A DNA stretch of 64,000 bases from SKPS01 sp964469215 (GTDB taxonomy: Bacteria > Bacteroidota > Bacteroidia > Bacteroidales > SKPS01), in NCBI GenBank assembly GCA_964469215.1, contig CAYXYB010000003.1:124001-188000 (forward strand). The letters run 5' to 3'. Below are positions 53,902 through 63,545 of the stretch, one piece after another; the stretch's first letter is position 1; each line of letters starts with the position of its first letter. Below the pieces are notes generated by a model. The model was not told the origin of the DNA. It saw nothing but the letters and a program-made list of their open reading frames with translations, and searched no databases. The position numbers and the translations under genes are program-made.

Positions 53902-54777
53902 ATGCAAAATATCATAGTTGATATATATTCCCTTGTATCAGATATATTGTCTAATAATGGACCTGAACCTATAGAATATCCATTTATTATTGAGGTGGTT
54001 GACATGGTTCCACCAAATGAAGTGGACAAGTTCCGTGATTCTCTGAAACCGATTTTGCACCCGGGAACCATAATCGGCTTTTCTTTCACCAAGCCATTTG
54101 GCTATAATGGTGACTTTTTTATTATTGAAAAGATTTACCAGAAATATATCAATCCTGCTGAAGATTGCAGAAAATGGGACATGTTCTTTCACTATCTGCC
54201 GGCAGCAGTTGCGGTTGTCAACCGGAAGCAACTAGCTATAGAGCAATTCACTCATCTTAACGAATCTAAGGATAAAGAACCTAAAGAGATTCTTATTCTT
54301 GGAAGTGGTCCGGCAAATGAAGTACATGAATACCTTGGCAAAACGCTACATAACAACCTGCGATTCGATTTGATTGATCTGGATAAACGTGCAATTGAAT
54401 ATGCCAGGAGTAAAAACAGGGATTACCTCGATGTTCTCAAGTTCATGAATCATAACGTAATAAGATTTATACCCGAAAAAAAATACGATATGATATGGAG
54501 TGCAGGTCTGTTTGATTATTTCAAGGATAAACATTTTGTTTATCTCATCAAGAAATATCACGAACATCTAAAGCCCGGAGGTGAGATGATAATAGGTAAT
54601 TTTAATATAAATAATCCCTCAAGGAAAATTATGGAGATTTTAGGTGACTGGTTTCTATTTCACCGTTCTGAGGATGAATTGCAGCAATTTGCATTACAGG
54701 CCGGCATAAAAAAGAGAAATATACGGGTAATTTCAGAACCTTTGGGGATCAATCTTTTTCTAAAAATATTAAGATAA
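53902..54777 (+). CDS. Class I SAM methyltransferase, PhcB-like
   Basis: This 291-residue protein has a helical N-terminal domain with the GYNGDF motif and a SAM-binding Rossmann fold (ILILGSGPANEV, then DLIDLDKRAIEYA, then LFDYF and a PGG turn). The N-terminal motif and layout resemble a family that includes PhcB, which makes the methyl-ester signal 3-OH-PAME in Ralstonia; this assignment is from memory and approximate. It lies 34 bases after the LytTR gene. That suggests it makes or modifies a signal related to the upstream kinases, but this is inferred. Confidence 0.75.
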   Translation: MQNIIVDIYSLVSDILSNNGPEPIEYPFIIEVVDMVPPNEVDKFRDSLKPILHPGTIIGFSFTKPFGYNGDFFIIEKIYQKYINPAEDCRKWDMFFHYLPAAVAVVNRKQLAIEQFTHLNESKDKEPKEILILGSGPANEVHEYLGKTLHNNLRFDLIDLDKRAIEYARSKNRDYLDVLKFMNHNVIRFIPEKKYDMIWSAGLFDYFKDKHFVYLIKKYHEHLKPGGEMIIGNFNINNPSRKIMEILGDWFLFHRSEDELQQFALQAGIKKRNIRVISEPLGINLFLKILR

Positions 54778-54806
54778 TTTTCAGCAGCAATAGATATATT
54801 TTTTTG

Positions 54807-56015
54807 ATGATCATACAACCGGAACATAACCCCTTCAACAGATTTGGACTACACAGCGATGTTATCAGAGGAATAGAATCGTTAGGGTTCGGTAATCCGA
54901 CTCCGGTTCAAAATGCTGCTATCCCAGAAATAATTAAAGGAAATGACATCATAGCATGTGCACAGACAGGAACCGGGAAAACAGCAGCCTTTCTGATACC
55001 TGTTATCAATGAGATAATTATAAACAATACAGGAAAAACATCGACATTGATAATTGTCCCAACACGTGAACTCACTGTTCAGATTGATAATCAGCTTCAG
55101 GGGCTTGGGTATTTTGCTGATATAAGCTCAAAACCAGTATATGGCGGTGGTGATGGTTCAGGATGGGATTTGGAAAAGTCTGCCCTGATTAAAGGTTCTG
55201 ATGTGATTATCGCAACTCCCGGCAAAATACTGCAACATCTGACAATGGGATATGTAAAATTCGATGCTATCAGACATTTAATACTCGATGAAGCTGACAG
55301 GATGCTGGATATGGGATTTTCTGAAGATATTATCAGAATAATCAGTTTTCTGCCAAAAAGAAGACAAAATCTGCTTTTTTCTGCTACCATGCCCCCTAAG
55401 ATCAGGGATCTTGCCAGACAAATTCTGATAAATCCTGTAGAAATCAACATATCTACAGATAAACCGGCAGATGGAGTAATTCAGGCTGCATATTTGGTTG
55501 ACGAAAACTGTAAAACTGACCTTGTAAGAAAACTAATCGAAAATAAAAAGCTAAATAGTGTGCTTATATTTGCATCAACAAAATCAGCAGTAAAAAATCT
55601 GGCAAGATCTCTTGCTGCTTCTACTAAACTAAGAATAAGAGAGATGCATTCAGATCTTGAGCAGAGTAAACGTGAAGAAACCCTTAATGGATTCAGAAAC
55701 AGGAATTTTGAAATTTTGGTGGCAACTGATATACTCTCAAGGGGGATCGATATTGATAAGATTGAAGTTATAATTAACTATAATGTCCCATCTGACCCGG
55801 AAGATTATGTTCACCGGGTTGGAAGAACTGCACGGGTCGACCAGTCAGGTCTTGCGATTACACTTGTAAATTATAGTGAAAATGACTCTTTTAAAAAAAT
55901 TGAAAGATTCATTGGTCGTGAAATTTACAAAACTAAACTTCCGGAAGGTATTCACTATTCTGATAAATCCGGGTCACAAAAACGAAGAAGAAAAAGCATT
56001 ACTAAAAAGAGATAA
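54807..56015 (+). CDS. DEAD-box RNA helicase
   Basis: This ATP-dependent RNA helicase of about 402 residues has all core motifs: the Q motif, AQTGTGKT, PTRELT, ATPGK, DEAD in LDEADRMLD, SATMP, and HRVGRTAR. Its tail is short and basic (KRRRKSITKKR). It likely unwinds structured mRNA or rRNA. The ATG at 54807 is preferred over the TTG at 54804. It stands after the methyltransferase with a 29-base gap. Confidence 0.93.
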   Translation: MIIQPEHNPFNRFGLHSDVIRGIESLGFGNPTPVQNAAIPEIIKGNDIIACAQTGTGKTAAFLIPVINEIIINNTGKTSTLIIVPTRELTVQIDNQLQGLGYFADISSKPVYGGGDGSGWDLEKSALIKGSDVIIATPGKILQHLTMGYVKFDAIRHLILDEADRMLDMGFSEDIIRIISFLPKRRQNLLFSATMPPKIRDLARQILINPVEINISTDKPADGVIQAAYLVDENCKTDLVRKLIENKKLNSVLIFASTKSAVKNLARSLAASTKLRIREMHSDLEQSKREETLNGFRNRNFEILVATDILSRGIDIDKIEVIINYNVPSDPEDYVHRVGRTARVDQSGLAITLVNYSENDSFKKIERFIGREIYKTKLPEGIHYSDKSGSQKRRRKSITKKR

Positions 56016-56033
56016 TTATTGATTCGTTAAAAT

Positions 56034-57902
56034 ATGTTTCTTGAACAAAAAAACACACCAAGATGGATGATCTTCATAATAGACATCCTATTGGCGATTT
56101 CTTCCGCAGGGTTTGCCTATCTTCTGCGGTTTAGCTTTTCAATTCCTGAAGGATACCTGAACAAACTCCCGACTGTTATCCTGGTTGTTATCTTTGTCAG
56201 AACTATCAGCTTCATCGTAACGAGAGTTTATTCGGGAATTATAAGATATACCGGAACACAGGATCTTGTAAGGATATTTCTTGTAAATCTTTCAGGTAGC
56301 CTGGTTTTTGTAATTATCAATCTGGTAATGAGGTACTTTTTAGATAAACCTCATTTGATACCATTTAATATTGTCATCATTGATTTCTTCATTCTTACAC
56401 TTACAATGACAGCCTACAGGATGCTTATCAAGGTTGCATTTCTTGAGTTATATCATACTACACGCCAAAGCACCGATATAGTAATATTTGGTGCAGGTGA
56501 CACCGGGTTGATGGCTAAAAGAGCGATTGAACGTGACACAAGACAGAAATTGAAAGTGGTCGCTTTCATTGATGATAATCCTACTAAAATCAGAAAAAAA
56601 CTTGAAAATGTAGAAATCTATCCATTATCAAAACTGGATGGAATGCTAGAAGGTCATTCTGTTGAACAGTTAATTATTGCTGTTCCAAGTATAAAACCTC
56701 AGAGGAAAAGTGAAATTGTAGAGATATGCCTCAAACATAATGTAAGGGTATTGAGTGTACCTCCTGTAGCTAGATGGATTGATGGTAACCTTAGTGCAAA
56801 ACAACTTCAGCAGGTTAAGATCGAAGATCTTCTGGGAAGAGACGAGATTGTTATTAACAGCAGCAGGATAGCAAAGGATATAAAAGGAAAAACCATATTG
56901 GTTTCCGGTGCTGCCGGCTCAATAGGAAGTGAGCTTGTAAAGCAAATTCTGAATTTCGATCCTGCCAATGTTATACTGCTGGATCAGGCTGAAACACCAC
57001 TATATGAAACTGAGCTGGAATTGTTCAGTGTGGAGGTCAGATGCAATACTTTTTTTGTTTTGTGTGACATTACCGATTTCGTCAGGTTGAATAAGATATT
57101 TGAAAAACACAAGCCTGACATAGTGTTCCATGCTGCAGCATATAAACATGTTCCTATGATGGAGAACAATCCACGTGAGGCTGTTAGGACCAATGTGCTG
57201 GGAACAAAAATAATTGCTGATCTTTCAGACAAGTTTGGTGTTGAAAAGTTTGTGATGGTATCTACCGATAAAGCAGTAAATCCTACCAGTGTTATGGGTG
57301 CCACTAAAAGAGTTGCAGAAATTTACACCCAGTCACTTAACGGGCAGTCGAAGACAAGCTTTATCACAACCAGATTTGGCAATGTGCTGGGTTCCAACGG
57401 ATCGGTAATTACCTTGTTTAAGAAACAAATAGAACAAGGTGGGCCTATAACCATAACACACCCAAAAGTAACCCGCTTTTTCATGACCATACCGGAAGCT
57501 TCCAGACTTGTCCTTGAAGCAGCTTCAATGGGTAAAGGGGGTGAAATATACCTTTTTAATATGGGTGAATCACATCTGATTGTTGATCTTGCAAACAAAA
57601 TGATCAGGTTATCAGGTTTGACACCTGGTGTTGACATACAGATTGTTTATATAGGATTAAGGCCGGGAGAGAAGCTTTTCGAAGAATTACTTAACAGTAA
57701 TGAAGACACAATAAATACGGGACACCCCCATATTGTTGCTGCAAAGGTAACAGAATCAGACTACGACACTATCTCTGTCATGTTAAATGAATTAGCCGGC
57801 AAGGTATATCATTCAGACAAATACGAAGTGGTGAAGATGCTGAAGCAAATTGTTCCTGAGTATTTGAGCAAAAACAGCATTTATGAACAACTTGATCCAT
57901 AG
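56034..57902 (+). CDS. Membrane NDP-sugar 4,6-dehydratase (WbpM/CapD/FlaA1 type)
   Basis: This 622-residue protein has four N-terminal membrane segments (about 10-130), a first Rossmann domain (FGAGDTG near 155) and a catalytic SDR domain with GAAGSIGSE. The usual YxxxK is replaced by M421xxxK425 in SVMGATKR, as in WbpM-like enzymes. It would convert UDP-GlcNAc to a 4-keto-6-deoxy sugar for polysaccharide or glycan assembly. It follows the helicase by 18 bases but no other glycan gene is nearby. Confidence 0.92.
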   Translation: MFLEQKNTPRWMIFIIDILLAISSAGFAYLLRFSFSIPEGYLNKLPTVILVVIFVRTISFIVTRVYSGIIRYTGTQDLVRIFLVNLSGSLVFVIINLVMRYFLDKPHLIPFNIVIIDFFILTLTMTAYRMLIKVAFLELYHTTRQSTDIVIFGAGDTGLMAKRAIERDTRQKLKVVAFIDDNPTKIRKKLENVEIYPLSKLDGMLEGHSVEQLIIAVPSIKPQRKSEIVEICLKHNVRVLSVPPVARWIDGNLSAKQLQQVKIEDLLGRDEIVINSSRIAKDIKGKTILVSGAAGSIGSELVKQILNFDPANVILLDQAETPLYETELELFSVEVRCNTFFVLCDITDFVRLNKIFEKHKPDIVFHAAAYKHVPMMENNPREAVRTNVLGTKIIADLSDKFGVEKFVMVSTDKAVNPTSVMGATKRVAEIYTQSLNGQSKTSFITTRFGNVLGSNGSVITLFKKQIEQGGPITITHPKVTRFFMTIPEASRLVLEAASMGKGGEIYLFNMGESHLIVDLANKMIRLSGLTPGVDIQIVYIGLRPGEKLFEELLNSNEDTINTGHPHIVAAKVTESDYDTISVMLNELAGKVYHSDKYEVVKMLKQIVPEYLSKNSIYEQLDP

Positions 57903-57927
57903 ATTTTATTAAATTCAGGCAATTTGG

Positions 57928-59118
57928 TCATTTGATACATGAAGACACCAATCCGGCTGCTTCTTCAAGGCTTACAGCAGACCAAACCCTCATCCCTGAG
58001 TTGTCGATTATCTCTTTAGCTTCAGCTGCATTGGTTCCCTGAAGCCTTACGATAACGGGAACAGGGATATTGCCAATGCTTTTATAAGCTTCCACAATAC
58101 CGTTTGCAACCCTGTCGCATCTAACAATACCACCAAAGATATTGATCAAAATTGCCTGTATATTAGGATCCTTCAGAATAATACGAAAAGCTTGTTCAAC
58201 ACGGCGGGCATCAGCGGAGCCGCCAACATCCAGAAAATTAGCCGGTGAAGCGCCACTTTGTTTAATTATATCCATTGTTGCCATTGCCAATCCGGCACCA
58301 TTGACCATACAACCAACATTACCATCGAGTTTTACGTAGTTTAGCTGATGTACGGCAGCCTCCACCTCCATCGGATCCTCCTCCCCCACATCTCTTAATC
58401 CGGCAATATCAGGATGCCTGAAAAGAGCGTTATTGTCTATAACCATCTTGGCATCAGCAGCAAAGATCTCTCCATCAGCAGCTTTAAACATTGGATTTAT
58501 CTCTATCAGCGAAGCATCGGTGTCGTTGTATGCAGCATATAGAGAGAGCATCATCTTTACCATTTTAATGAAGGCAACTCCAGATAAACCAAAATTGAAT
58601 GCAATACGGCGCGCCTGGTATGGCATAAGGCCGATCATCGGGTTAACACGCTCAGTAAAAATCTGATCGGGAGTTTCTTCGGCGACCTTCTCTATATCCA
58701 TTCCTCCCCGGGGACTATACATTACAATAACATTGCCTGACTTTCTTTCCAGCAAAAGTGAAACATAAAATTCCTGAGGCTCTTCATCACCATTATAAAA
58801 AATGTTCTGTTCTATGTATACCTTCCTCACCAGTTTCCCATCCGGGGGTGTCTGAGGAGTTTTAAGCATCATCCCCAAAATATTCCCTGCATGTATTGCA
58901 ACCTCATCTGAACACCCGGCTATCTTAACACCTCCACCTTTACCACGCCCGCCTGCATGTATCTGAGCTTTTACTGCAAAACGATCACAACCTGTCTCGT
59001 CAGCAATCCTGCATGCCGCAGCAAGTGCATTTTCAGCAGTTAATGCCATTTCACCTGCCGGAATTCTGACGCCATACTTTTTTAATAGTTTCTTAGCCTG
59101 ATATTCATGTAAATTCAT
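57928..59118 (-). CDS. sucC: Succinate-CoA ligase (ADP-forming) subunit beta
   Basis: This ATP-grasp subunit of succinyl-CoA synthetase starts with MNLHEYQAKKLLKKYGV and has the AQIHAGGRGKGGG ATP-binding loop, an EINPMF segment and the C-terminal IFGGIVRCD and GTNAAEAKEI motifs. At 396 residues it has standard length. Its partner sucD is about 36 kb away. It is convergent with the sugar dehydratase. Confidence 0.96.
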   Translation of the reverse strand: MNLHEYQAKKLLKKYGVRIPAGEMALTAENALAAACRIADETGCDRFAVKAQIHAGGRGKGGGVKIAGCSDEVAIHAGNILGMMLKTPQTPPDGKLVRKVYIEQNIFYNGDEEPQEFYVSLLLERKSGNVIVMYSPRGGMDIEKVAEETPDQIFTERVNPMIGLMPYQARRIAFNFGLSGVAFIKMVKMMLSLYAAYNDTDASLIEINPMFKAADGEIFAADAKMVIDNNALFRHPDIAGLRDVGEEDPMEVEAAVHQLNYVKLDGNVGCMVNGAGLAMATMDIIKQSGASPANFLDVGGSADARRVEQAFRIILKDPNIQAILINIFGGIVRCDRVANGIVEAYKSIGNIPVPVIVRLQGTNAAEAKEIIDNSGMRVWSAVSLEEAAGLVSSCIK

Positions 59119-59260
59119 GTTTAAAAATATTAAGTGTTTTGAGAGGATAAAAATAACATAAAGTAGTTAATTGAAACACACAACAGTTTAGTTAACTAAG
59201 TTAAGGCTTATACTTCTTGTAATTTCCGGGAATCCTATTTGAAAAACATATGAATAAAAA

Positions 59261-59286
59261 AAAGGATCTGATTTCAGATCCTTTTA
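59261..59286 (-). terminator. Rho-independent terminator of the glycine-rich RRM gene
   Basis: AAAGGATCTGA (59261-59271) pairs perfectly with TCAGATCCTTT (59274-59284). On the minus strand a long T-run follows; on the plus strand only four T. It lies about 44 bases after the RRM stop. Confidence 0.7.
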
Positions 59287-59327
59287 CAGTTGTGTCTTTG
59301 TTGTGTTCAGAAGAGAACCTTTCCGGC

Positions 59328-59672
59328 TTAATAACCTCCCTGGTAACCACCGCCGCGATTGTAACCGCCGCCACGATTGAAACCACCACCTCTGTTTCCA
59401 CCACCGGAATGATTCCTCCGTGGATTGTCTCTTCTCTCTTCACTCTCGTTAACAACGATAGTACGACCATCTACTTCAGCACCATTGAGTTCTGTAATAG
59501 CTTTTCGTGCCTCTTCATCAACAGGCATTTCAACAAAACCAAAACCTTTGCTTCTTCCTGAAAACTTGTCGGTGATAATCTTTACTGAGGATACTTCACC
59601 ATACTCTTCGAAAAAGCCACGTAATTCGTCTTCCTTCAAACTAAATGGAAGACTGCCACAAAAAATGTTCAT
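59328..59672 (-). CDS. Glycine-rich RRM RNA-binding protein
   Basis: This 114-residue protein has an RRM (RNP2 NIFCGSL at 2-8, RNP1 KGFGFVEM at about 43-50) and a Gly/Arg/Tyr-rich tail with repeated RGGG units from about residue 80. It resembles the small bacterial and plant cold-response RNA-binding proteins. It has a promoter and a terminator of its own, and so is transcribed alone. It is likely abundant and acts on RNA structure. Confidence 0.92.
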   Translation of the reverse strand: MNIFCGSLPFSLKEDELRGFFEEYGEVSSVKIITDKFSGRSKGFGFVEMPVDEEARKAITELNGAEVDGRTIVVNESEERRDNPRRNHSGGGNRGGGFNRGGGYNRGGGYQGGY

Positions 59673-59702
59673 AAAAATCAGTTAGTTAAATTAAATTTTT
59701 GG

Positions 59703-59731
59703 CAAATGTACACCTATTATCTTAATTGCAA
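59703..59731 (-). promoter_or_regulatory. Promoter of the glycine-rich RRM gene
   Basis: On the minus strand TTG (59729-59731) is followed 18 bases later by TACATTTG (59703-59710). Both elements match the Bacteroidota consensus. The ATG is 30 bases downstream. Confidence 0.65.
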
Positions 59732-59881
59732 GTAATTCTGAAATAAAAATCATAAATTTTTACTCCAGGAATCTGACTTTTAAATTTATTATAATATATA
59801 ACATTGAATTTCAAAGCATTATTAGAATAGGTTTATTCCATTGATAAGCCGGAATATTTTTCAACACCTTCATTTTTTTAA

Positions 59882-59889
59882 TATTTTTG
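59882..59889 (+). promoter_or_regulatory. Putative -7 box for the DUF5916 operon
   Basis: TATTTTTG matches TAnnTTTG, 85 bases before the preferred ATG at 59975; no -33 TTG was found. Confidence 0.35.
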
Positions 59890-59974
59890 CCCTCTTAACC
59901 AGAAAAACATCCTTTTAAAAATTATCAAAGTTCTACTAATGACACAAGATTACAGGTTTTTGACCTTACAATTT

Positions 59975-62416
59975 ATGAAAAACCTGATCTTTCCGATACT
60001 ATTATTAATTGCTTCATTTTCTTATCTGGAAGCTCAGGATGCTCTCCGGAGCGTTACAGCTCACAGGTTGGATAAACCGAATGTACTCCACCTTGACGGG
60101 GTATTGGATGAAGTTGAATGGCTGGAATCTGATGTGGCATCAGAGTTTACAGTATATGAACCCGATTTTGGAAAACCGGCCACTCAAAAAACATCTGCAA
60201 GGTTCTGTTATACAAATTACGGACTGTATATCGGTCTTACGATGTACGACAATAGTCCTGACAGCATATTCAGGGATTTGAGCATTCGTGATGATATGGG
60301 AAATGCCGACTGGATTGGCATAGTTCTATCTCCTTCCTGTGACGGACAGAATGGATTTCTGTTTCAGATTACTGCTGCCGGAGTACAGTATGATGCTAAA
60401 ATAATAAATGATGAAGGTGATGTAGCCTGGGATGCTGTCTGGTTCAGTAAAACCTCAATAAATCAAACCGAATGGGTTGCAGAGATTCTTATACCATGGT
60501 CAGCCATCAGATTCCCGAATAATACACACCATGAGTGGGACATTAATATCATTAGGGAAATACGAAGATACAGGGAACAATCGACCTGGCAACCGGTAGA
60601 TAAAAAGCGACACGGATTTTTAACTCAAAGTGGAAGACTGATAGGAATCAGTGATCTAAAAACCCCTGTACGCCTTGCTTTAATGCCTTATGCTTCGGGT
60701 TATCTGCAGAATATGGCCGGTCAGGGTGGATTCTCATACACCTTTAATGCAGGTTTGGATTTGAAGTATGGAATAAAGAACAATTACACACTTGATATCA
60801 CGCTTATACCCGACTTCGGCCAGGTGAGAAGTGACGATGAAATATACAATTTCTCGCCTCACGAAGTGAAATACAACGAAAACCGACCTTTTTTCACTGA
60901 AGGAACTGAGTTGTTTGAAAAAGCTGGCATTTTTTATTCAAGGCGAGTTGGCAGAAAGCCTGTAGGTTATGATGATGTATCTGATTCGCTCGAAGAAGGA
61001 GAAATAATACGTGAAAACCCTCCTGAATCACAGCTTATTAATGCAACAAAGCTTTCTGGCAGAAACAGCAAAGGATTTGCTTTGGGTATTTTTAATGCTA
61101 TGACTGCTGAAATGCATGCAAACATTCATGACACGATAAATGGAACCGATAGGATGGTAATGACACAACCATTCGCAAATTACAATATGATAGTGATTGA
61201 TCAAACCCTGAATAATAACTCATTTGTCCATCTTGCCTCAACAAATCTATTGCGTAATAATTATCTTGCCAATGTTACCGCTTTCTCCTATATGATTAAG
61301 AACCGTTCACAGAGTCTTGCTCTTTCGGGAGACAGAATAGTGAGCTACAGATCATCGCCTGGTGTGAGATATGATCCGGGTTATCAACACAATATCCAAC
61401 TGAGTAAGATAAACGGCAACGTAAGATGGCACCTTTCACAATCATTAACAGATGCACATTTCGATCCCAATGATATGGGGTACCTAACGATTAATAATCA
61501 ATCGGAATTGTATGGGGAATTAGCATACTACCAATTTGTTCCGTATCGCAGGATGCTGAATTATTACGCTTCGATTTTTGGCAGCTATAACACTCTTCGG
61601 GACATGAACAGTTTTACCTGGGCAAATATTGGCCTGAAGGCCATTACAACTTACAGTAACAGACTTTCAATAGGAACCAACATTGACGTTATTCCAGTAA
61701 AGCAATACGATTACTATGAAGCCAGAACTCCGGGAAGGGTATTTGTGAAGCCGGGTGGCGCTTCTTTCAGGTTCTGGTCATCACCTGATTACAGAAAGAA
61801 ATTCCTGGTCGACATGAATCTCTCCGGTTGGAAAGCTTTTGATACAATTCAGAAAGGATATTCGGTGGGTATCAGCCCAAGGATAAGACTCAATTCAAGA
61901 TCGCTGGTGTTGATGAACTTTTCGTTAGAAACAGACCTATTTTCGACCGGTTTTACCGATAAAATAAATTTGAACGACTCATCTGTTATCCTTTTCGGCA
62001 CAAGGAGAGTAAATAAATATACCATCAGCCTGAACGGTTATTATCTTGTAAGCCCTTTGGCATCTTTCAATGTCAGGATCAGGCATTACTGGGTAACCAC
62101 AAACTATGATAAATTCTATTTGCTGCAAACATCGGGGTATCTTACTGATGTTGATTACAATCGAAATCATAATTTTACAGTCAATATTTTCAATATTGAT
62201 CTTTCATATTCATGGAATTTTGCACCGGGCAGTTACCTGAATGTGGTTTACAAGAATGCCCTTTACACCAACAAAACCGGGATTGTTTATGACCACTATA
62301 TAAAAAACCTGGAAAATATAATTGACTCACCCTTCCTGAATAGTATTTCATTAAAGGTTATATACTATATCGATTATGAGTCGGTTAAAAAACTTAAAAT
62401 TCAAAGATTAACATGA
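59975..62416 (+). CDS. DUF5916 / CBM9-like outer-membrane protein
   Basis: This protein of about 813 residues has a signal peptide (about 1-20), a CBM9-like beta-sandwich (about 30-215) and a long DUF5916 beta-barrel-like region ending in many aromatic strands. The NRPFFTEGTELF motif (about 300 residues in) is a family hallmark. DUF5916 proteins are frequent in Bacteroidota outer membranes; a role in sugar or protein handling is proposed but unproven. The ATG at 59975 is preferred over 59939 because it opens a signal peptide. It overlaps the ABC gene by four bases. Confidence 0.88.
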   Translation: MKNLIFPILLLIASFSYLEAQDALRSVTAHRLDKPNVLHLDGVLDEVEWLESDVASEFTVYEPDFGKPATQKTSARFCYTNYGLYIGLTMYDNSPDSIFRDLSIRDDMGNADWIGIVLSPSCDGQNGFLFQITAAGVQYDAKIINDEGDVAWDAVWFSKTSINQTEWVAEILIPWSAIRFPNNTHHEWDINIIREIRRYREQSTWQPVDKKRHGFLTQSGRLIGISDLKTPVRLALMPYASGYLQNMAGQGGFSYTFNAGLDLKYGIKNNYTLDITLIPDFGQVRSDDEIYNFSPHEVKYNENRPFFTEGTELFEKAGIFYSRRVGRKPVGYDDVSDSLEEGEIIRENPPESQLINATKLSGRNSKGFALGIFNAMTAEMHANIHDTINGTDRMVMTQPFANYNMIVIDQTLNNNSFVHLASTNLLRNNYLANVTAFSYMIKNRSQSLALSGDRIVSYRSSPGVRYDPGYQHNIQLSKINGNVRWHLSQSLTDAHFDPNDMGYLTINNQSELYGELAYYQFVPYRRMLNYYASIFGSYNTLRDMNSFTWANIGLKAITTYSNRLSIGTNIDVIPVKQYDYYEARTPGRVFVKPGGASFRFWSSPDYRKKFLVDMNLSGWKAFDTIQKGYSVGISPRIRLNSRSLVLMNFSLETDLFSTGFTDKINLNDSSVILFGTRRVNKYTISLNGYYLVSPLASFNVRIRHYWVTTNYDKFYLLQTSGYLTDVDYNRNHNFTVNIFNIDLSYSWNFAPGSYLNVVYKNALYTNKTGIVYDHYIKNLENIIDSPFLNSISLKVIYYIDYESVKKLKIQRLT

Positions 62417-63066
62417 TAGAGACCAGAAACATACACAAATCATTTGGCGACCTTAAAGTATTGAAAGGCATTAATGTAAGCATAGAAAAGGGTGAGATAA
62501 TAGCTATAGTTGGAGCATCAGGTGCCGGCAAAACTACACTTTTACAGATTATTGGCACTTTGGAAAATGCAGATCAGGGATATGTTTACATAAATGGACG
62601 AAATACTGCAGATTTAAGTGAGCGGGAACTTGGCAGGTTCAGAAACAATGAAGTTGGTTTCATTTTTCAATTCCACCATCTTTTACCTGAGTTTACAGCA
62701 TTAGAGAACATCTGTATGCCAGCATTCATAAGGGGGGATGATCGTTCTGAAGCTACCCGCAGAGCACAGGATCTGCTACTTTTCATGGGTTTGACAAACA
62801 GGCAAAATCACAGGCCTTCTGAGCTTTCAGGTGGTGAAGCACAACGTGTTGCTGTTGCCAGGGCTTTAATCAATAATCCATCTGTTGTGCTTGCCGATGA
62901 ACCATCAGGTAATCTGGACTCAAAGAATGCAAGAGAACTCCACAAGCTTTTCTTCGATCTCAGAATTGAGTTTAACCACACAATTGTGATTGTAACTCAT
63001 AATGATGAGCTGGCAAACCTTTCTGACAGGAAGTTGATAATGAGTGACGGACAGATAATGACATAA
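62413..63066 (+). CDS. ABC transporter ATP-binding protein, LolD/MacB/FtsE-like
   Basis: This 217-residue ATPase has Walker A GASGAGKTT, Q-loop, signature LSGGEAQRVAVARAL, Walker B VVLADEPSGNLD and the H-loop HNDEL. It matches the LolD type, which powers lipoprotein release or other mechanotransmission. No FtsX/LolCE-like membrane partner follows in this window. The start codon overlaps the stop of the DUF5916 gene (ATGA), which suggests translational coupling. Confidence 0.92.
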   Translation: MIETRNIHKSFGDLKVLKGINVSIEKGEIIAIVGASGAGKTTLLQIIGTLENADQGYVYINGRNTADLSERELGRFRNNEVGFIFQFHHLLPEFTALENICMPAFIRGDDRSEATRRAQDLLLFMGLTNRQNHRPSELSGGEAQRVAVARALINNPSVVLADEPSGNLDSKNARELHKLFFDLRIEFNHTIVIVTHNDELANLSDRKLIMSDGQIMT

Positions 63067-63094
63067 AAAAAGGCTGCATTGCTAAATGCAGCCT
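63064..63094 (-). terminator. Terminator of the infC-rpmI-rplT operon
   Basis: AGGCTGCAT (63071-63079) and ATGCAGCCT (63086-63094) pair perfectly around a six-base loop, and an A-run precedes them. On the minus strand this is a hairpin followed by T-rich sequence, about 30 bases after the rplT stop. It abuts the ABC ATPase stop and may act weakly on the plus strand. Confidence 0.75.
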
Positions 63095-63123
63095 ACAACA
63101 GCACTTTTCAAACTCAACAGGGT

Positions 63124-63468
63124 TTATTTTACCTTTTCAACCAGTTCTTTGAAAGCCTCCGGTTGATTCATTGCGAGGTCAGCCAGCACTTTTCGGTCAA
63201 TCTCGATATTATTTGCACTGAGTTTGCCCATTAAAGCGCTATAAGATAATCCGTTGATTCTGGCTGCTGCATTGATACGCTGAATCCATAATGCTCTAAA
63301 ATTACGTTTTTTGACCCTGCGATCACGATAGGCGTAACCCAAACCCTTATCATCTGCATTCTTTGCAACAGTTAAAACATTTTTTCTTCTTCCAAACTGG
63401 CCTTTCACACGCTGGAAAACCTTCTTTCTCCTGGCCTTTGATGCTGCGTGATTTACTGATCTTGGCAT
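63124..63468 (-). CDS. rplT: 50S ribosomal protein L20
   Basis: This is large-subunit ribosomal protein L20, which binds 23S rRNA early in assembly. It is 114 residues, highly basic, with the MPRSVNHAASKARRKKV start and typical FQRVKGQFGRRKN and RINAAARINGLSYS motifs. The ATG at 63468 matches the family; the open frame to 63486 adds six atypical residues. It is the third gene of the infC-rpmI-rplT operon. Confidence 0.97.
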   Translation of the reverse strand: MPRSVNHAASKARRKKVFQRVKGQFGRRKNVLTVAKNADDKGLGYAYRDRRVKKRNFRALWIQRINAAARINGLSYSALMGKLSANNIEIDRKVLADLAMNQPEAFKELVEKVK

Positions 63469-63545
63469 ACTTTCTTTTTTTTTCACTGTAGCGGCCTGAT
63501 TATTTCACAGACACTTTGGTGCTAACAGTAAGTTAAACAATTGAT

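Noticed and set aside
53902..54777. Assigning the symbol phcB to the methyltransferase
   Set aside because: The resemblance rests on a motif and layout recalled from memory, which is not enough for a gene symbol.
59250..59561. 103-codon plus-strand frame over the glycine-rich RRM gene
   Set aside because: Threonine/alanine runs come from reading the glycine repeat codons backwards.
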